A stretch of DNA of 64,000 nt. Source: Pseudomonas sp. Irchel 3A7 (lineage in GTDB: Bacteria > Pseudomonadota > Gammaproteobacteria > Pseudomonadales > Pseudomonadaceae). The DNA is taken from the NCBI RefSeq assembly GCF_900187565.1, contig NZ_FYED01000018.1:119201-183200 (forward strand). Direction: 5' to 3'. Below the pieces are notes generated by a model. The model was given only the letters and a program-made list of their open reading frames with translations. It was not told the DNA's origin and ran no database searches. A program made the translations under genes and the position numbers. Shown piece by piece: positions 8,447 to 17,353 of this stretch; within the stretch, counting starts at the first letter, position 1; each line of letters starts with the position of its first letter.

Positions 8447-8791
8447 GGTTGCTCCCGTTCGATCTTTTTATTGTCGGGCGGCGCTGATTGAAGCCCGAAA
8501 ATACGTCAACGGTTCTGGAGCTGTACACGCGGTTTTTGAAATGTTTTGTATCTGCGACGCTGGTGTTGGAAATCGCGAGCACCGGCACACAAAATGGTTC
8601 CATCGAATCGCCGACGACCCCGCAAAATGCAGGATGCACGATGGCCATTCTTGCAAATTGCACGAAAGTGAAAAACAGCTAGAAAATTAAACCATTGTTT
8701 TTAAAGGATATTTTTCAGATTCGGGTACTGGCACAATCACTGCAACGCTCTGTGCATGCTTGCCATTCAAGTACTCACGGAGCTGATAGAC
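8447..8791. other. Divergent intergenic region, AT-rich towards its right end
   Basis: About 345 bases between the acyl-CoA synthetase and the DUF3509 gene. The small ORFs here have no ribosome sites and I do not accept them. The segment 8660-8720 is AT-rich and precedes a GG-N10-GC promoter, the usual setting for IHF-assisted sigma-54 promoters. Confidence 0.5.
8729..8744 (+). promoter_or_regulatory. Candidate sigma-54 (RpoN) promoter
   Basis: TGGCAC, five bases, CTGCA gives GG and GC dinucleotides exactly ten bases apart, one mismatch from TGGCAC-N5-TTGCA. The predicted start near 8756 leaves a leader of about 36 bases before the DUF3509 ATG. Confidence 0.6.
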
Positions 8792-9067
8792 ATGAGCCTG
8801 ATCCAGGAAAAATTTTCATCCTTGTTCTCCAACTTCGAAGTCACCACCCAGGCACGACCTGACGGCGGAATCCTGCTGACTCTAAGCGCAGAAGGAAAAG
8901 TCTTCAAACGCTCGATTTCGTATCAGCAATTGCACAATGGCGATCAATTGTCGTGGGTCATCAGCGCCATTCGCCGCGACCTGGCGGAGCAGGCCAGCGA
9001 ACTGCCGCAGATTTCCATGCTGCAAAGCCAGCAGCGGTTTGCGTTGCCTACTTATCACTCGGCATAA
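8792..9067 (+). CDS. DUF3509 domain protein
   Basis: The 91-residue protein MSLIQEKFSSLFSNFEVTTQARPDGGILLTL... matches the DUF3509 family, which is common and multicopy in Pseudomonas and has no known function. It is soluble, without signal sequence. The ATG at 8792 is preferred over the upstream ATG at 8756 because CGGAG precedes it and MS[LI]IQEKF is the family start. The sigma-54-like promoter directly upstream suggests response to a nitrogen or carbon signal. Confidence 0.85.
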   Translation: MSLIQEKFSSLFSNFEVTTQARPDGGILLTLSAEGKVFKRSISYQQLHNGDQLSWVISAIRRDLAEQASELPQISMLQSQQRFALPTYHSA

Positions 9068-9076
9068 AACCAAACA

Positions 9077-9167
9077 CTGTGGGAGCGAGCTTGCTCGCGA
9101 TGGCGGTTTGTCGGTCACATTGATGTTGAATGTGCCGCCGCCATCGCGAGCAAGCTCGCTCCCACAG
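9077..9167. repeat. REP pair (inverted)
   Basis: CTGTGGGAGCGAGCTTGCTC and its inverse flank about 45 bases between the convergent DUF3509 and mtnC genes. Confidence 0.85.
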
Positions 9168-9181
9168 GTTTTGGGTGTTGT

Positions 9182-9865
9182 TCAGAAAGTTGAAGGATCT
9201 ATCCGCGCGAAGCTGTCCACAGTGACATGTCCCGCCAGTTCCCCCCCCTCACGGGCCAATCCGCAGGTGGCCATTCCCGCCTTACGCGCCGCGTCCAGCT
9301 CTTCGACGATGTCCGACAGGAACAGAATCTGCGAGGCCTCAAGCTTGATGGCCTGAGTAATGTTGGCGTAGGACTGCGCTTCGCGCTTGGGTCCGGACGT
9401 GGTGTCGAAGTAACCGCTGAACAGCGGCGTAAGATCCCCCGCCTCCGAACAGCCGAAGATCAGGCGCTGGGCCTGGATCGAACCGGATGAATAAACGAAC
9501 AGTTGATAACCGGCCTGATGCCAGCGTTGCAGCGCTTCAACGGCATCCGGATACACATGCCCCTTGAGTTGCCCGGCCTGGTAACCCTGCTCCCAGACCA
9601 TCCCCTGCAGTGCCTTGAGCGGCGTGGCCTTGCGGTCTTCGGCAATCCAGCCCAGCAGGATGTCGATGACCCGCTCCACGTCGGCACCCGGCTCGTTGCT
9701 GTCGCGGCGCACGGCGTCCAGTTGTTCGGCCACGTCGGAACGCGCGGCGTGCTGGCTGACGAACGTCGGCAAATGTTTGGCCGCGTAGGGAAACAGCACG
9801 TCGAACACAAAACTCACCGCGCTGGTGGTGCCTTCGATATCGGTGAGAATCGCTTTGATCGGCAT
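9182..9865 (-). CDS. mtnC: Acireductone synthase (enolase-phosphatase E1)
   Basis: This 227-residue HAD-superfamily enzyme of methionine salvage enolises and then dephosphorylates 2,3-diketo-5-methylthiopentyl-1-phosphate to the acireductone. The HAD nucleophile motif is ILTDIEGTTSAVSFV (Asp9 and Glu11), with SSGS and a late FLSDIVEELDAA as the other HAD motifs. The start at 9865 gives MPIKAILTDIEGTT, the standard terminus. It follows mtnD by four bases and is the last gene of the mtnB-mtnD-mtnC run. Confidence 0.95.
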   Translation of the reverse strand: MPIKAILTDIEGTTSAVSFVFDVLFPYAAKHLPTFVSQHAARSDVAEQLDAVRRDSNEPGADVERVIDILLGWIAEDRKATPLKALQGMVWEQGYQAGQLKGHVYPDAVEALQRWHQAGYQLFVYSSGSIQAQRLIFGCSEAGDLTPLFSGYFDTTSGPKREAQSYANITQAIKLEASQILFLSDIVEELDAARKAGMATCGLAREGGELAGHVTVDSFARIDPSTF

Positions 9866-9869
9866 CGAC

Positions 9870-10415
9870 TCAGTCCTCAAGACGCGGAAATTGGCCGGCG
9901 ATGTCGTCGCCGGTGAAATTGGCCACCCAGCCTTCCGGGTTGTTGAACAGGCGAATCGCCACAAAATGCGGATGCTCGCCCATGTCGAACCAGTGCCTGG
10001 TACCGGCAGGTACCGAGATCAGGTCGTTTTTCTCGCACAGCACGGCGTAGACGTAATCGTCGATGTGCAGGGTGAACAACCCGCGACCGGCGACGAAAAA
10101 GCGCACTTCGTCTTCACCATGGCGGTGTTCTTCGAGGAACTTGGCGCGCAATTCGGCTTTTTGAGGATGATCGCTGTTGAGGCTGATCACATCGACTGTG
10201 ATGTAGCCGCGCTCGGTCATCAGCTTGTCGATTTGCGCCTGATACGCGGCAATCACTTCTTCCTGAGTCGCGCCAGGCTGGATCTTCGCGGCGGCTTGCC
10301 AGCGGTCGAAGCGCACGCCCTGTTCGGCCAGGGTCGAAGCGATGTCTTCGAAATGGGTCAGCACCTTGTTGGGAATTTCAGGGCTGGAGACGTGATAAAC
10401 GGACAGGCTGCTCAT
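9870..10415 (-). CDS. mtnD: Acireductone dioxygenase
   Basis: The 181-residue cupin oxidises the acireductone with O2. The Fe form gives the methionine precursor 2-keto-4-methylthiobutyrate and formate; the Ni form gives methylthiopropionate, CO and formate. The metal ligands are visible in EEHRHGEDEVRFFV (two His, one Glu) and the later His in GTRHWFDMGEHPHF. GAGGAA lies before the ATG at 10415. It lies between mtnB and mtnC. Confidence 0.95.
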   Translation of the reverse strand: MSSLSVYHVSSPEIPNKVLTHFEDIASTLAEQGVRFDRWQAAAKIQPGATQEEVIAAYQAQIDKLMTERGYITVDVISLNSDHPQKAELRAKFLEEHRHGEDEVRFFVAGRGLFTLHIDDYVYAVLCEKNDLISVPAGTRHWFDMGEHPHFVAIRLFNNPEGWVANFTGDDIAGQFPRLED

Positions 10416-10514
10416 GGGGCAATTCCTCGGTTTCGGCTGCGCCGTCCGGTTTGTGGACACCGGTCGGGCGCAGCGCTGCATCAGGCGATGGGCGACTTGT
10501 GGATAAGTCTGCCG

Positions 10515-11135
10515 TTAACGGTTCAACACACTGCGAGTCTTCAACTCGCACTCGAACAAAAACTCGAAGGCCTCGATCTGCCGCAGGGCATCGCTCATCC
10601 GGGCGCCCCAGGTGTAGAGGCCGTGGCCGCGAATCAGGTAACCGACGCAATCGGGATGGGCGTCGAGCCAAGGCTGCACCTTGGCGGCGAGTCGCGCAAT
10701 GTCCTGATCGTTGTCGAAAATCGGCACCCGCACCCGGGATTCGTGGGTCGATACACCGCTGAAGGCCTTTTGCAGTTCGTAGTCTTCGAACTCGATGAAA
10801 TCGCCCAAAGTCAGGCGCGACAGCACCGTGGCGTTCACCGAGTGCGTGTGCAGCACCGCGCCGATCTCCGGGCGCCAGCTGTAGAGCTGCGTGTGCAGCA
10901 GGGTTTCGGCGGACGGTTTCTTCCCCGGTTCCAGGCTGTTGCCCGCCAGGTCCGTGGCGAGCACATCGTCAAGACCCAACTGGCCCTTGTGCTTGCCCGA
11001 CACCGTCAACAAGGCTTCGGTCGGCGACAATCGGGTCGAATAATTGCTGCTGGTGGCCGGCGACCAGCCGCGGCCATACAGAAAACGCCCGGCGTCGATG
11101 ATTTCCTGGGCGAGGTGTTCACGGGTAAGGCTCAT
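10515..11135 (-). CDS. mtnB: Methylthioribulose-1-phosphate dehydratase
   Basis: The 206-residue class II aldolase-fold enzyme dehydrates 5-methylthioribulose-1-phosphate to the diketo compound used by MtnC. Zinc ligands are seen in LHTHSVNATVL (His-x-His) and the later GHGLYTWG. Its ATG overlaps the stop of the MFS gene by ATGA, so the two are translationally coupled. No mtnA or mtnP is in the window. Confidence 0.94.
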   Translation of the reverse strand: MSLTREHLAQEIIDAGRFLYGRGWSPATSSNYSTRLSPTEALLTVSGKHKGQLGLDDVLATDLAGNSLEPGKKPSAETLLHTQLYSWRPEIGAVLHTHSVNATVLSRLTLGDFIEFEDYELQKAFSGVSTHESRVRVPIFDNDQDIARLAAKVQPWLDAHPDCVGYLIRGHGLYTWGARMSDALRQIEAFEFLFECELKTRSVLNR

Positions 11136-12283
11136 GGCCTGTCCTCTTGCATACGTGTGGCAATGATAACGGCAGCCGCGAGGGCTGCGAGACTGGCAAT
11201 ACTAAAAGTCCATGCCGCGCCCAGGGCGTTCCAGCTGTAGCCGGAATACAACGCGCCCAATGCGCCACCGGTGCCAGCCAGTGCGGCGTACAACGCCTGG
11301 CCCTGCCCTTGCTGGCGCGCGCCGAAGCTACGTTGCACGAAGGAAATGGCAGCGGCGTGAAAGCTGCCGAACGTCGCCGCGTGCAGGATCTGGGCAAACA
11401 GCAGCACCCAGAGAAACTCCGCCAGCGAACCGAGCAGCAACCAGCGCAATGCCGCCAGCAGGAAACTCGCCAGCAGCACCCGACGCAACGAGAAGCGCAC
11501 GAATATCTTGCTCATGGCCATGAACATCAACACCTCCGCCACCACGCCAACGGCCCAGAGCATGCCGATGACGCCACGGCTGTAACCCAATCGCTCAAGG
11601 TGCAGGGTCAAAAACGTGTAATACGGTCCGTGGCTCATCTGCATCAGTGCCACGCAAGCGTAAAACGCCAGCACGCCGGGGCTGCGCAATTGCTTGAGGA
11701 AACCCTCCCCCGTCGGCCGGTTACCCTGCGCCGGTTGCGCGTTCGGCACCCACAGACTGCTGAGAACGATGCCGGCCATGATCAGCACCAGCGCCGCCGG
11801 GTAGATGTCGAGGCTGAGCCATTCGAACAAACGCCCAAGCGCAACCACGGTGATGATAAAACCGATGGAGCCCCACAAGCGGATCTGGCTGTAGCGCGAT
11901 GTCTGGTCTTTAAGGTGTGCCAGGGTGATGACTTCGAATTGCGGCAACACCGCATGCCAGAAGAATGCATGCAAGGCCATGACCATCGCCAGCCAGGCGT
12001 AGGTCTTGCTGACGAAAATCAGCGAGAAGGTCAGCAGCGTGCAAACGGCACCGAAGCGCACGATGGCCAGGCGCCGGCCGGTGTAGTCACCGAGCCAGCC
12101 CCAGATGTTCGGCGCCACGCAACGCATCAGCATGGGGATCGCTACCAGCTCGCCGATTCGCGCCGGGGTAAATCCCAAGTGATCGAAGTACAGCGCCAGA
12201 AACGGCGCTGTCGAACCGAGCAAGGCGAAATAGAACAGATAGAAGCTGGAAAGCCGCCAGTACGGAAGCGCCGCCACCGCCAT
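11132..12283 (-). CDS. MFS transporter
   Basis: The 383-residue inner-membrane protein has about twelve hydrophobic segments and opens with PYWRLSSFYLFYFALLGSTAPFLALYFDHLG, resembling the PucC/LacY-like 3-phenylpropionate (HcaT) type MFS group. It sits between aroC and mtnB and overlaps mtnB by four bases. Transport of a methylthio-compound or another metabolite is an inference from that coupling only. Confidence 0.88.
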   Translation of the reverse strand: MAVAALPYWRLSSFYLFYFALLGSTAPFLALYFDHLGFTPARIGELVAIPMLMRCVAPNIWGWLGDYTGRRLAIVRFGAVCTLLTFSLIFVSKTYAWLAMVMALHAFFWHAVLPQFEVITLAHLKDQTSRYSQIRLWGSIGFIITVVALGRLFEWLSLDIYPAALVLIMAGIVLSSLWVPNAQPAQGNRPTGEGFLKQLRSPGVLAFYACVALMQMSHGPYYTFLTLHLERLGYSRGVIGMLWAVGVVAEVLMFMAMSKIFVRFSLRRVLLASFLLAALRWLLLGSLAEFLWVLLFAQILHAATFGSFHAAAISFVQRSFGARQQGQGQALYAALAGTGGALGALYSGYSWNALGAAWTFSIASLAALAAAVIIATRMQEDRP

Positions 12284-12311
12284 CAGACTGCAGCGGCTTT
12301 CAGGTCAGCCA

Positions 12312-13403
12312 TTAAAGCTGACCCAGCACCGGCGTGCTCACGCGCACATCGGCGTTCTGTCCACGGTGGCGCAACAGGTGGTCCATCAGGACGATGGCCA
12401 TCATCGCTTCGGCGATCGGCGTGGCGCGAATCCCGACACACGGGTCGTGACGGCCCTTGGTGATGACCTCCACCGGGTTGCCGTTGATATCGATGGAACG
12501 GCCCGGCGTGGTGATGCTGGATGTCGGCTTCAGTGCCAGGTGCGCCACGATCGGCTGACCGGACGAAATACCGCCGAGGATGCCGCCGGCGTTGTTGCTG
12601 AGGAAACCTTCCGGGGTCATCTCATCGCGGTGTTCGGTGCCGCGCTGGGCGACACTGGCGAAGCCCGCGCCGATTTCCACGCCCTTGACCGCGTTGATGC
12701 TCATCAGCGCATGGGCCAGCTCGGCGTCGAGACGGTCGAAGATCGGCTCGCCCAGGCCCGGCATTACGCCTTCAGCCACCACGGTAATCTTCGCGCCGAC
12801 CGAATCCTGGTCGCGGCGCAACTGGTCCATGTAGGCCTCGAGTTCCGGCACTTTGTCGGGATCAGGGCTGAAGAACGCGTTCTGCTCCACCGAATCCCAG
12901 GTCTTGAACGGTATTTCGATCGGCCCGAGCTGGCTCATGTAGCCGCGAATGACGATGCCCTGGGTGGCCAGGTATTTTTTCGCAATGGCGCCAGCGGCAA
13001 CGCGCATGGCCGTTTCACGGGCCGAGCTGCGACCGCCGCCACGGTAATCGCGCTCGCCGTATTTGTGGTGGTAGGTGTAGTCGGCGTGGGCCGGGCGGAA
13101 CAGGTCCTTGATCGCCGAGTAGTCCTTGGACTTCTGGTCGGTGTTGCGGATCAACAGGCCAATGGAGCAACCCGTGGTGCGACCCTCGAACACGCCGGAG
13201 AGGATTTCGACTTCGTCGGCTTCCTGGCGCTGGGTGGTGTGGCGGCTGGTGCCGGGCTTGCGGCGGTCCAGGTCGCGCTGCAGATCCTCCAGGGAGATCT
13301 CCAGGCCCGGCGGGCAGCCATCGACAATGGCGACCAACGCCGGACCATGGCTTTCGCCCGCGGTGGTGACAGTGAACAGCTTGCCGTAGGTATTGCCGGA
13401 CAT
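12312..13403 (-). CDS. aroC: Chorismate synthase
   Basis: The 363-residue flavoenzyme carries out the last step of the shikimate pathway, converting EPSP to chorismate with reduced FMN as cofactor. Visible signatures are GESHGPALVAIVDGCPPG, the RGGGRSSARETA block, and SNNAGGILGGISSGQPI. Length is normal for the long (proteobacterial) class. GGAG is placed eight bases before the ATG. It begins a run of minus-strand genes that continues through the MFS gene and mtn genes. Confidence 0.97.
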   Translation of the reverse strand: MSGNTYGKLFTVTTAGESHGPALVAIVDGCPPGLEISLEDLQRDLDRRKPGTSRHTTQRQEADEVEILSGVFEGRTTGCSIGLLIRNTDQKSKDYSAIKDLFRPAHADYTYHHKYGERDYRGGGRSSARETAMRVAAGAIAKKYLATQGIVIRGYMSQLGPIEIPFKTWDSVEQNAFFSPDPDKVPELEAYMDQLRRDQDSVGAKITVVAEGVMPGLGEPIFDRLDAELAHALMSINAVKGVEIGAGFASVAQRGTEHRDEMTPEGFLSNNAGGILGGISSGQPIVAHLALKPTSSITTPGRSIDINGNPVEVITKGRHDPCVGIRATPIAEAMMAIVLMDHLLRHRGQNADVRVSTPVLGQL

Positions 13404-13532
13404 GCAGGACGCTCCGTGAAATCGAACCCAAATACGTAATGCGCGCCAGTATACGCAGGCTACCCAAGTAGTTCATCCTCGAACCTTATGGGTGCCTGCG
13501 AGTCCAACCGGCATCTTGATGATAATGGCGTG

Positions 13533-14486
13533 ATGATGCTGCGAGTTTTGATCTTGAGCCTTACCCTGATGTCCGGCTTCGCCCAGGCCACAGTCCTGCA
13601 ACGGCCGATCACCCTGGACACCGGCACCGGCGAGCTGTTCGGCTCGCTGTTGCTGCCAAAATCCGACAAACCGGTACCGGTTGTCCTGATCATTTCCGGC
13701 TCCGGTCCTACGGATCGCGACGGAAACAACCCCGACGGCGGACGCAATGACAGCCTCAAACGCCTGGCGTGGGTGCTGGCCAAACACAACATCGCCAGCG
13801 TGCGTTACGACAAACGTGGCGTGGCCGCGAGCCTGGCAGCGACCCCGGACGAACGAAACCTGACGCTGGAGGCCTATGTCGCGGACGCCGAAGCCTGGGG
13901 CCGCCAACTCAAAACCGATCCTCGTTTCGGCAAGCTGATCCTGTTGGGGCACAGCGAAGGCGCGTTGATCGCCAGCCTCGCGGCGCCGAGCGTCGATGCG
14001 GCGGCAGTGATTTCCATGTCCGGCAGCGCCCGGCCGATCGATCAGGTGCTGCGCCAGCAACTGAGCAATCGCCTGCCGCCGCCGCTGATGCTGCGCAGCA
14101 ACGAGCTGCTCGACAGCCTCAAGGCCGGGAAAACCGACAACAACGTGCCGCCGCCATTGCAGGTGATTTTCCGCCCGAGCGTACAGCCGTATCTGATTTC
14201 GCTGTTCCGCCAGGACCCGGCGGCAGCCTTCGCCCGCTTGAAAATGCCGGCACTGATCATTCAGGGCAGCAACGATATCCAGGTCGGCGTCAATGATGCA
14301 CGCCTGCTCAAGGCGGCCAAACCGGACGCTGAACTGGCACTGATCGAAGGCATGAACCATGTCATGCGCATCGTGCCCAACGACGTCAAACGCCAGTTGG
14401 CCTCCTACAAGGATCCGAATTTGCCGCTGGCGGCGGAACTGGGTTCGCGAATCCTCGGGTTCATTGACGGACTTGGCTCCCGTTAA
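13533..14486 (+). CDS. Secreted alpha/beta hydrolase
   Basis: The 317-residue protein starts with a signal peptide (MMLRVLILSLTLMSGFAQA) and has an alpha/beta-hydrolase core: oxyanion region IISGSGPTDRDGNN, nucleophile elbow LLGHSEGALIA (Ser in GHSEG), Asp in GSNDIQV and His in EGMNHVMR. A periplasmic esterase or peptidase is likely; the substrate is unknown. The upstream in-frame ATG at 13488 is rejected because it would bury the signal peptide. GTG at 13530 is an alternative start. Confidence 0.85.
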   Translation: MMLRVLILSLTLMSGFAQATVLQRPITLDTGTGELFGSLLLPKSDKPVPVVLIISGSGPTDRDGNNPDGGRNDSLKRLAWVLAKHNIASVRYDKRGVAASLAATPDERNLTLEAYVADAEAWGRQLKTDPRFGKLILLGHSEGALIASLAAPSVDAAAVISMSGSARPIDQVLRQQLSNRLPPPLMLRSNELLDSLKAGKTDNNVPPPLQVIFRPSVQPYLISLFRQDPAAAFARLKMPALIIQGSNDIQVGVNDARLLKAAKPDAELALIEGMNHVMRIVPNDVKRQLASYKDPNLPLAAELGSRILGFIDGLGSR

Positions 14487-14579
14487 TTTGCTCTCCAGTC
14501 TTGTCGAAAACGGCCGATAAGACTTTGTCGCCAGCGCACTGGCTGGCGGCAAGCTGAGCTTGGACAGGATCTCGCCGTT

Positions 14580-15371
14580 ATGACCGATACCCCGACTTCA
14601 CCCGACACCACCGCTGAAAAAGACGCACCGCCAGCGGTCGAGCTGCCCTGGGCGGACGTCCACGTCGAGCACCACAAAATGCTCCGCCTGGCGCCGTTGC
14701 AGACTGACCGCAGTACCGGCGGTCGGCCGTTGCGCTTCGTCGAATTCGGTTACGCCGAACGCAACGACAAGCTACGCAGCCTGATGCGCATGAGCATCTC
14801 CCTTCCCGGCCAGCGGGTGCGCAAGGAACAGAATCATCTGGACGTGTGGGTCGACCACACTGAAAAACGCGTGCATTTCAACCCGGACAGCGGCCTGCAG
14901 GTCGAACCGCTGAACCGTGGCATCGGTCGCTTCATGGCAGCGCAAGGCATTACCTGGGCGAAAAAGCGCTGGCCCGGCTACACAGTCGACGGCATTGATC
15001 TCAACAACAAGGACGCGTTGAACGAAGACACCCGCCTGCGCCGCGATCATTTTTTGCGGGTACACGGTTTCGATGTGGTTTACGCCGACGCCCAGCATTT
15101 GAAGGGCAGCGTCAAAGAAGTGCTGGTCGGCGACCTGCTGGGTGACTGGAACACGGAAAAACTGCAAGTCGTGGAAATTCTTGAAGCCGCGCAGATGCTC
15201 CAGCAAGCCGAGCAGAATCTCGCCGAGCAGGAAGTCAAACTCAAGAAACACGAAGAAAAAGTCAGCAAGTACAAACGCGAAGACGCCGGGTTGCGCTTCA
15301 CCATTACCTGCCTGGTGGCGTTCGCGGTGTTTCAGGCGGGGTTGCTGATCTGGATTGCGACGCACCGTTGA
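14580..15371 (+). CDS. Coiled-coil, tail-anchored membrane protein (hypothetical)
   Basis: The 263-residue protein has a soluble domain (1-195) with no recognised motif, a charged coiled coil at about 200-240 (EILEAAQMLQQAEQNLAEQEVKLKKHEEK region) and a single carboxy-terminal membrane helix (LRFTITCLVAFAVFQAGLLIWIA). This predicts an inner-membrane tail anchor with the bulk in the cytoplasm. It follows the hydrolase by 93 bases on the same strand. No function is proposed. Confidence 0.8.
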   Translation: MTDTPTSPDTTAEKDAPPAVELPWADVHVEHHKMLRLAPLQTDRSTGGRPLRFVEFGYAERNDKLRSLMRMSISLPGQRVRKEQNHLDVWVDHTEKRVHFNPDSGLQVEPLNRGIGRFMAAQGITWAKKRWPGYTVDGIDLNNKDALNEDTRLRRDHFLRVHGFDVVYADAQHLKGSVKEVLVGDLLGDWNTEKLQVVEILEAAQMLQQAEQNLAEQEVKLKKHEEKVSKYKREDAGLRFTITCLVAFAVFQAGLLIWIATHR

Positions 15372-15395
15372 AGACTTGAAACCGCGGCGCGGCTA

Positions 15396-15470
15396 TTCGC
15401 GAGCGGGCTCGCTCCCACACTGGATCTGCGTCGTTCACAAATCCCCTGTGGGAGCGAGCCTGCTCGCGAA
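15396..15470. repeat. REP pair (opposite, tail-to-tail orientation)
   Basis: Here the arms run TTCGCGAGCGGGCTCGCTCC first and then TGTGGGAGCGAGCCTGCTCGC, the reverse of the usual order. It sits between convergent genes (coiled-coil protein and prmB). Confidence 0.83.
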
Positions 15471-15482
15471 GCTTTTTGACGG

Positions 15483-16391
15483 TTAAACGCGGGATGCAAA
15501 CAGTGCCTGATGATCCCGGCACTGCTCGGCCGACAGCATGAACACGCCATGCCCGCCACGCTCGAAATCCAGCCAGGCGAAGTCGACTTCCGGGTACAAC
15601 GCCTCGACGTGCACCTGGCTGTTGCCCACCTCGACAATCAACAAGCCCTTCTCGGTCAGGTGATCCGCCGCTTCGGCGAGCATGCGCCGCACCAGGTTCA
15701 ATCCATCGTCACCGCAGGCCAGGCCCAGCTCCGGTTCATGCTGGTACTCGTCCGGCATATCGGCAAAATCTTCGGCGTCGACGTAAGGCGGGTTCGAAAC
15801 GATCAGGTCGAAACGCTGCCCTGGAAGACCCTCGAAACCGTCACCCTGCACCGTGTAGACCCGCTCATCGACGCCATGGCGCTCGATGTTCTGGTTGGCC
15901 ACTTCCAGCGCTTCGAACGACAGATCGGCCAGCACCACTTCAGCGTTCTGGAACTCATAGGCGCAGGCGATACCAATGCAACCTGAACCTGTGCACAGGT
16001 CGAGGATCCGAGCAGGCTCGGTACCCAGCCAAGGGGTAAAACGGTTCTCGATCAACTCGCCAATCGGCGAACGCGGGATCAGCACGCGTTCATCGACGAT
16101 GAACGACATCCCGCAGAACCAGGCTTCGCCCAGCAGATAAGCAGTCGGTACCCGTTCTTCAATGCGACGCTTGAGCAACAGCTGCAAGTGGACCAATTCG
16201 TCTTCTTCCAGATTGCAATCGAGGTAGCTGTCGGAAATTTCCCACGGCAAGTGCAAGGCACCCAACACCAATTGACGGGCTTCGTCCCAGGCGTTGTCGG
16301 TCCCATGGCCGAAAAACAGATCCTCCCCATGAAAGCGGCTGACGGCCCAACGGATATGGTCACGCAGGGTACGAAGGCGGGAAGTGATCAC
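15483..16391 (-). CDS. prmB: Ribosomal protein uL3 N5-glutamine methyltransferase
   Basis: The 302-residue SAM-dependent enzyme methylates a glutamine in ribosomal protein L3 during 50S assembly. Visible motifs are ILDLCTGSGCIGIACAYEF (SAM site) and the substrate-glutamine motif LIVSNPPYVDAEDF (NPPY), in the PrmB-type context with a separate amino-terminal helical domain (LVLGALHLPWEISDSYLD). It reads towards a REP pair that may end its transcript. Confidence 0.95.
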   Translation of the reverse strand: MITSRLRTLRDHIRWAVSRFHGEDLFFGHGTDNAWDEARQLVLGALHLPWEISDSYLDCNLEEDELVHLQLLLKRRIEERVPTAYLLGEAWFCGMSFIVDERVLIPRSPIGELIENRFTPWLGTEPARILDLCTGSGCIGIACAYEFQNAEVVLADLSFEALEVANQNIERHGVDERVYTVQGDGFEGLPGQRFDLIVSNPPYVDAEDFADMPDEYQHEPELGLACGDDGLNLVRRMLAEAADHLTEKGLLIVEVGNSQVHVEALYPEVDFAWLDFERGGHGVFMLSAEQCRDHQALFASRV

Positions 16392-16630
16392 GACGGCAAA
16401 CTCCAGAAAAATCGACGGGCGATTCTACCAGTCAAACGTCGCCACGACGACGCAGGAAAAACACCGGTGCAGATGTAGGACTAATCTCTTTTTACAGCCC
16501 GGTATTGAACAAATCGGCCCACTTGACAACGCTGCACGCCAGTAACGACGGTGCCTACGATAGTAGCGATTCACAGAAGCGCTCAGCCAGAGGACAATGT
16601 CGCAAAAGCCCCACTCCAAGGAGCCCCAGA

Positions 16631-17221
16631 ATGTCCGTTCCACAAACGATGTTTCAACTCAGCGGCCGCGGCTACGCAGCAGCCAAACTGAGTCATGCGA
16701 CCCTGATCATCATCGATGCCCAGAAAGAATACCTCAGCGGCCCACTGGCCCTGAGCGGCATGGATGCGGCTGTCGCGAACATCAAGAAATTGGTGACTGC
16801 TGCCCGTGCGGCCGGCCGGCCGATCGTGCATGTCAGCCACCTCGGCACCGTCGGTGGGCTGTTCGACCCACGCGGTGAGCGCGGGCAATTCATTCCGGGG
16901 CTGGAGCCGCTTGCCGGCGAAATCAAGATTGAAAAGATCCTGCCGAGTGCATTCCATGGCACGGATCTGAAAAAACGCCTGGAAGAGCTGGGCTCGGTGG
17001 ATCTGGTGGTTTGCGGTTTCATGAGTCACTCCAGTGTCAGCACCACGGTGCGGGCAGCGAAAAACCTGGGTTTCCGTTGTACCCTCGTGGAAGACGCCTG
17101 CGCCACCCGCGATCTACCGTACAAAGGCGGCGTCCTGAGCGCCGAGGATGTGCAGCGGACCGAAATGGCGATCATGGCGGACAACTTTGCCGCCGTCGCC
17201 CAGACCAACGACCTGGTCTGA
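16631..17221 (+). CDS. Isochorismatase-fold protein lacking the catalytic cysteine
   Basis: The 196-residue protein has the isochorismatase / cysteine-hydrolase fold, with the Asp at LIIIDAQKEYLSG (Asp29) and Lys at EKILPSAFHGTDL (Lys102). The expected cysteine of the G-x-x-T-x-x-C-V motif is Ser135 (GFMSHSSVSTTVRAA). Thiol-dependent nicotinamidase- or ureidoacrylate-type hydrolysis is therefore unlikely, and chemistry of the PhzD/isochorismatase kind or a non-enzymatic role is possible. The start at 16631 has AAGGAG and gives MSVPQTMFQLSGRGY. The longer frame to 16505 has none. Confidence 0.85.
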   Translation: MSVPQTMFQLSGRGYAAAKLSHATLIIIDAQKEYLSGPLALSGMDAAVANIKKLVTAARAAGRPIVHVSHLGTVGGLFDPRGERGQFIPGLEPLAGEIKIEKILPSAFHGTDLKKRLEELGSVDLVVCGFMSHSSVSTTVRAAKNLGFRCTLVEDACATRDLPYKGGVLSAEDVQRTEMAIMADNFAAVAQTNDLV

Positions 17222-17231
17222 TTCCAGGGTT

Positions 17232-17258
17232 GATGAGCGGTCCATGCCGCCGCTCATC
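17232..17258 (+). other. Hairpin after the isochorismatase-fold gene
   Basis: A nine-pair stem GATGAGCGG/CCGCTCATC with a nine-base loop lies just past the stop. No T tract follows, so termination is uncertain. Confidence 0.4.
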
Positions 17259-17353
17259 CGTAAAAGCCTCTCATTAGCTGCAATTGTCTTAGCCTCAGGA
17301 ACATCCCGGTCAACTTCCGGTCGAAGGGCCGATACCCATTGAGGAAGGTCGGA

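Noticed and set aside
8277..8690. Plus-strand frame overlapping the start of the acyl-CoA synthetase
   Set aside because: Mostly antisense to the synthetase; no convincing start.
12366..13439. Long plus-strand frames opposite aroC, the MFS gene and other minus-strand genes
   Set aside because: All mirror the codon structure of recognised genes and have no motifs of their own.
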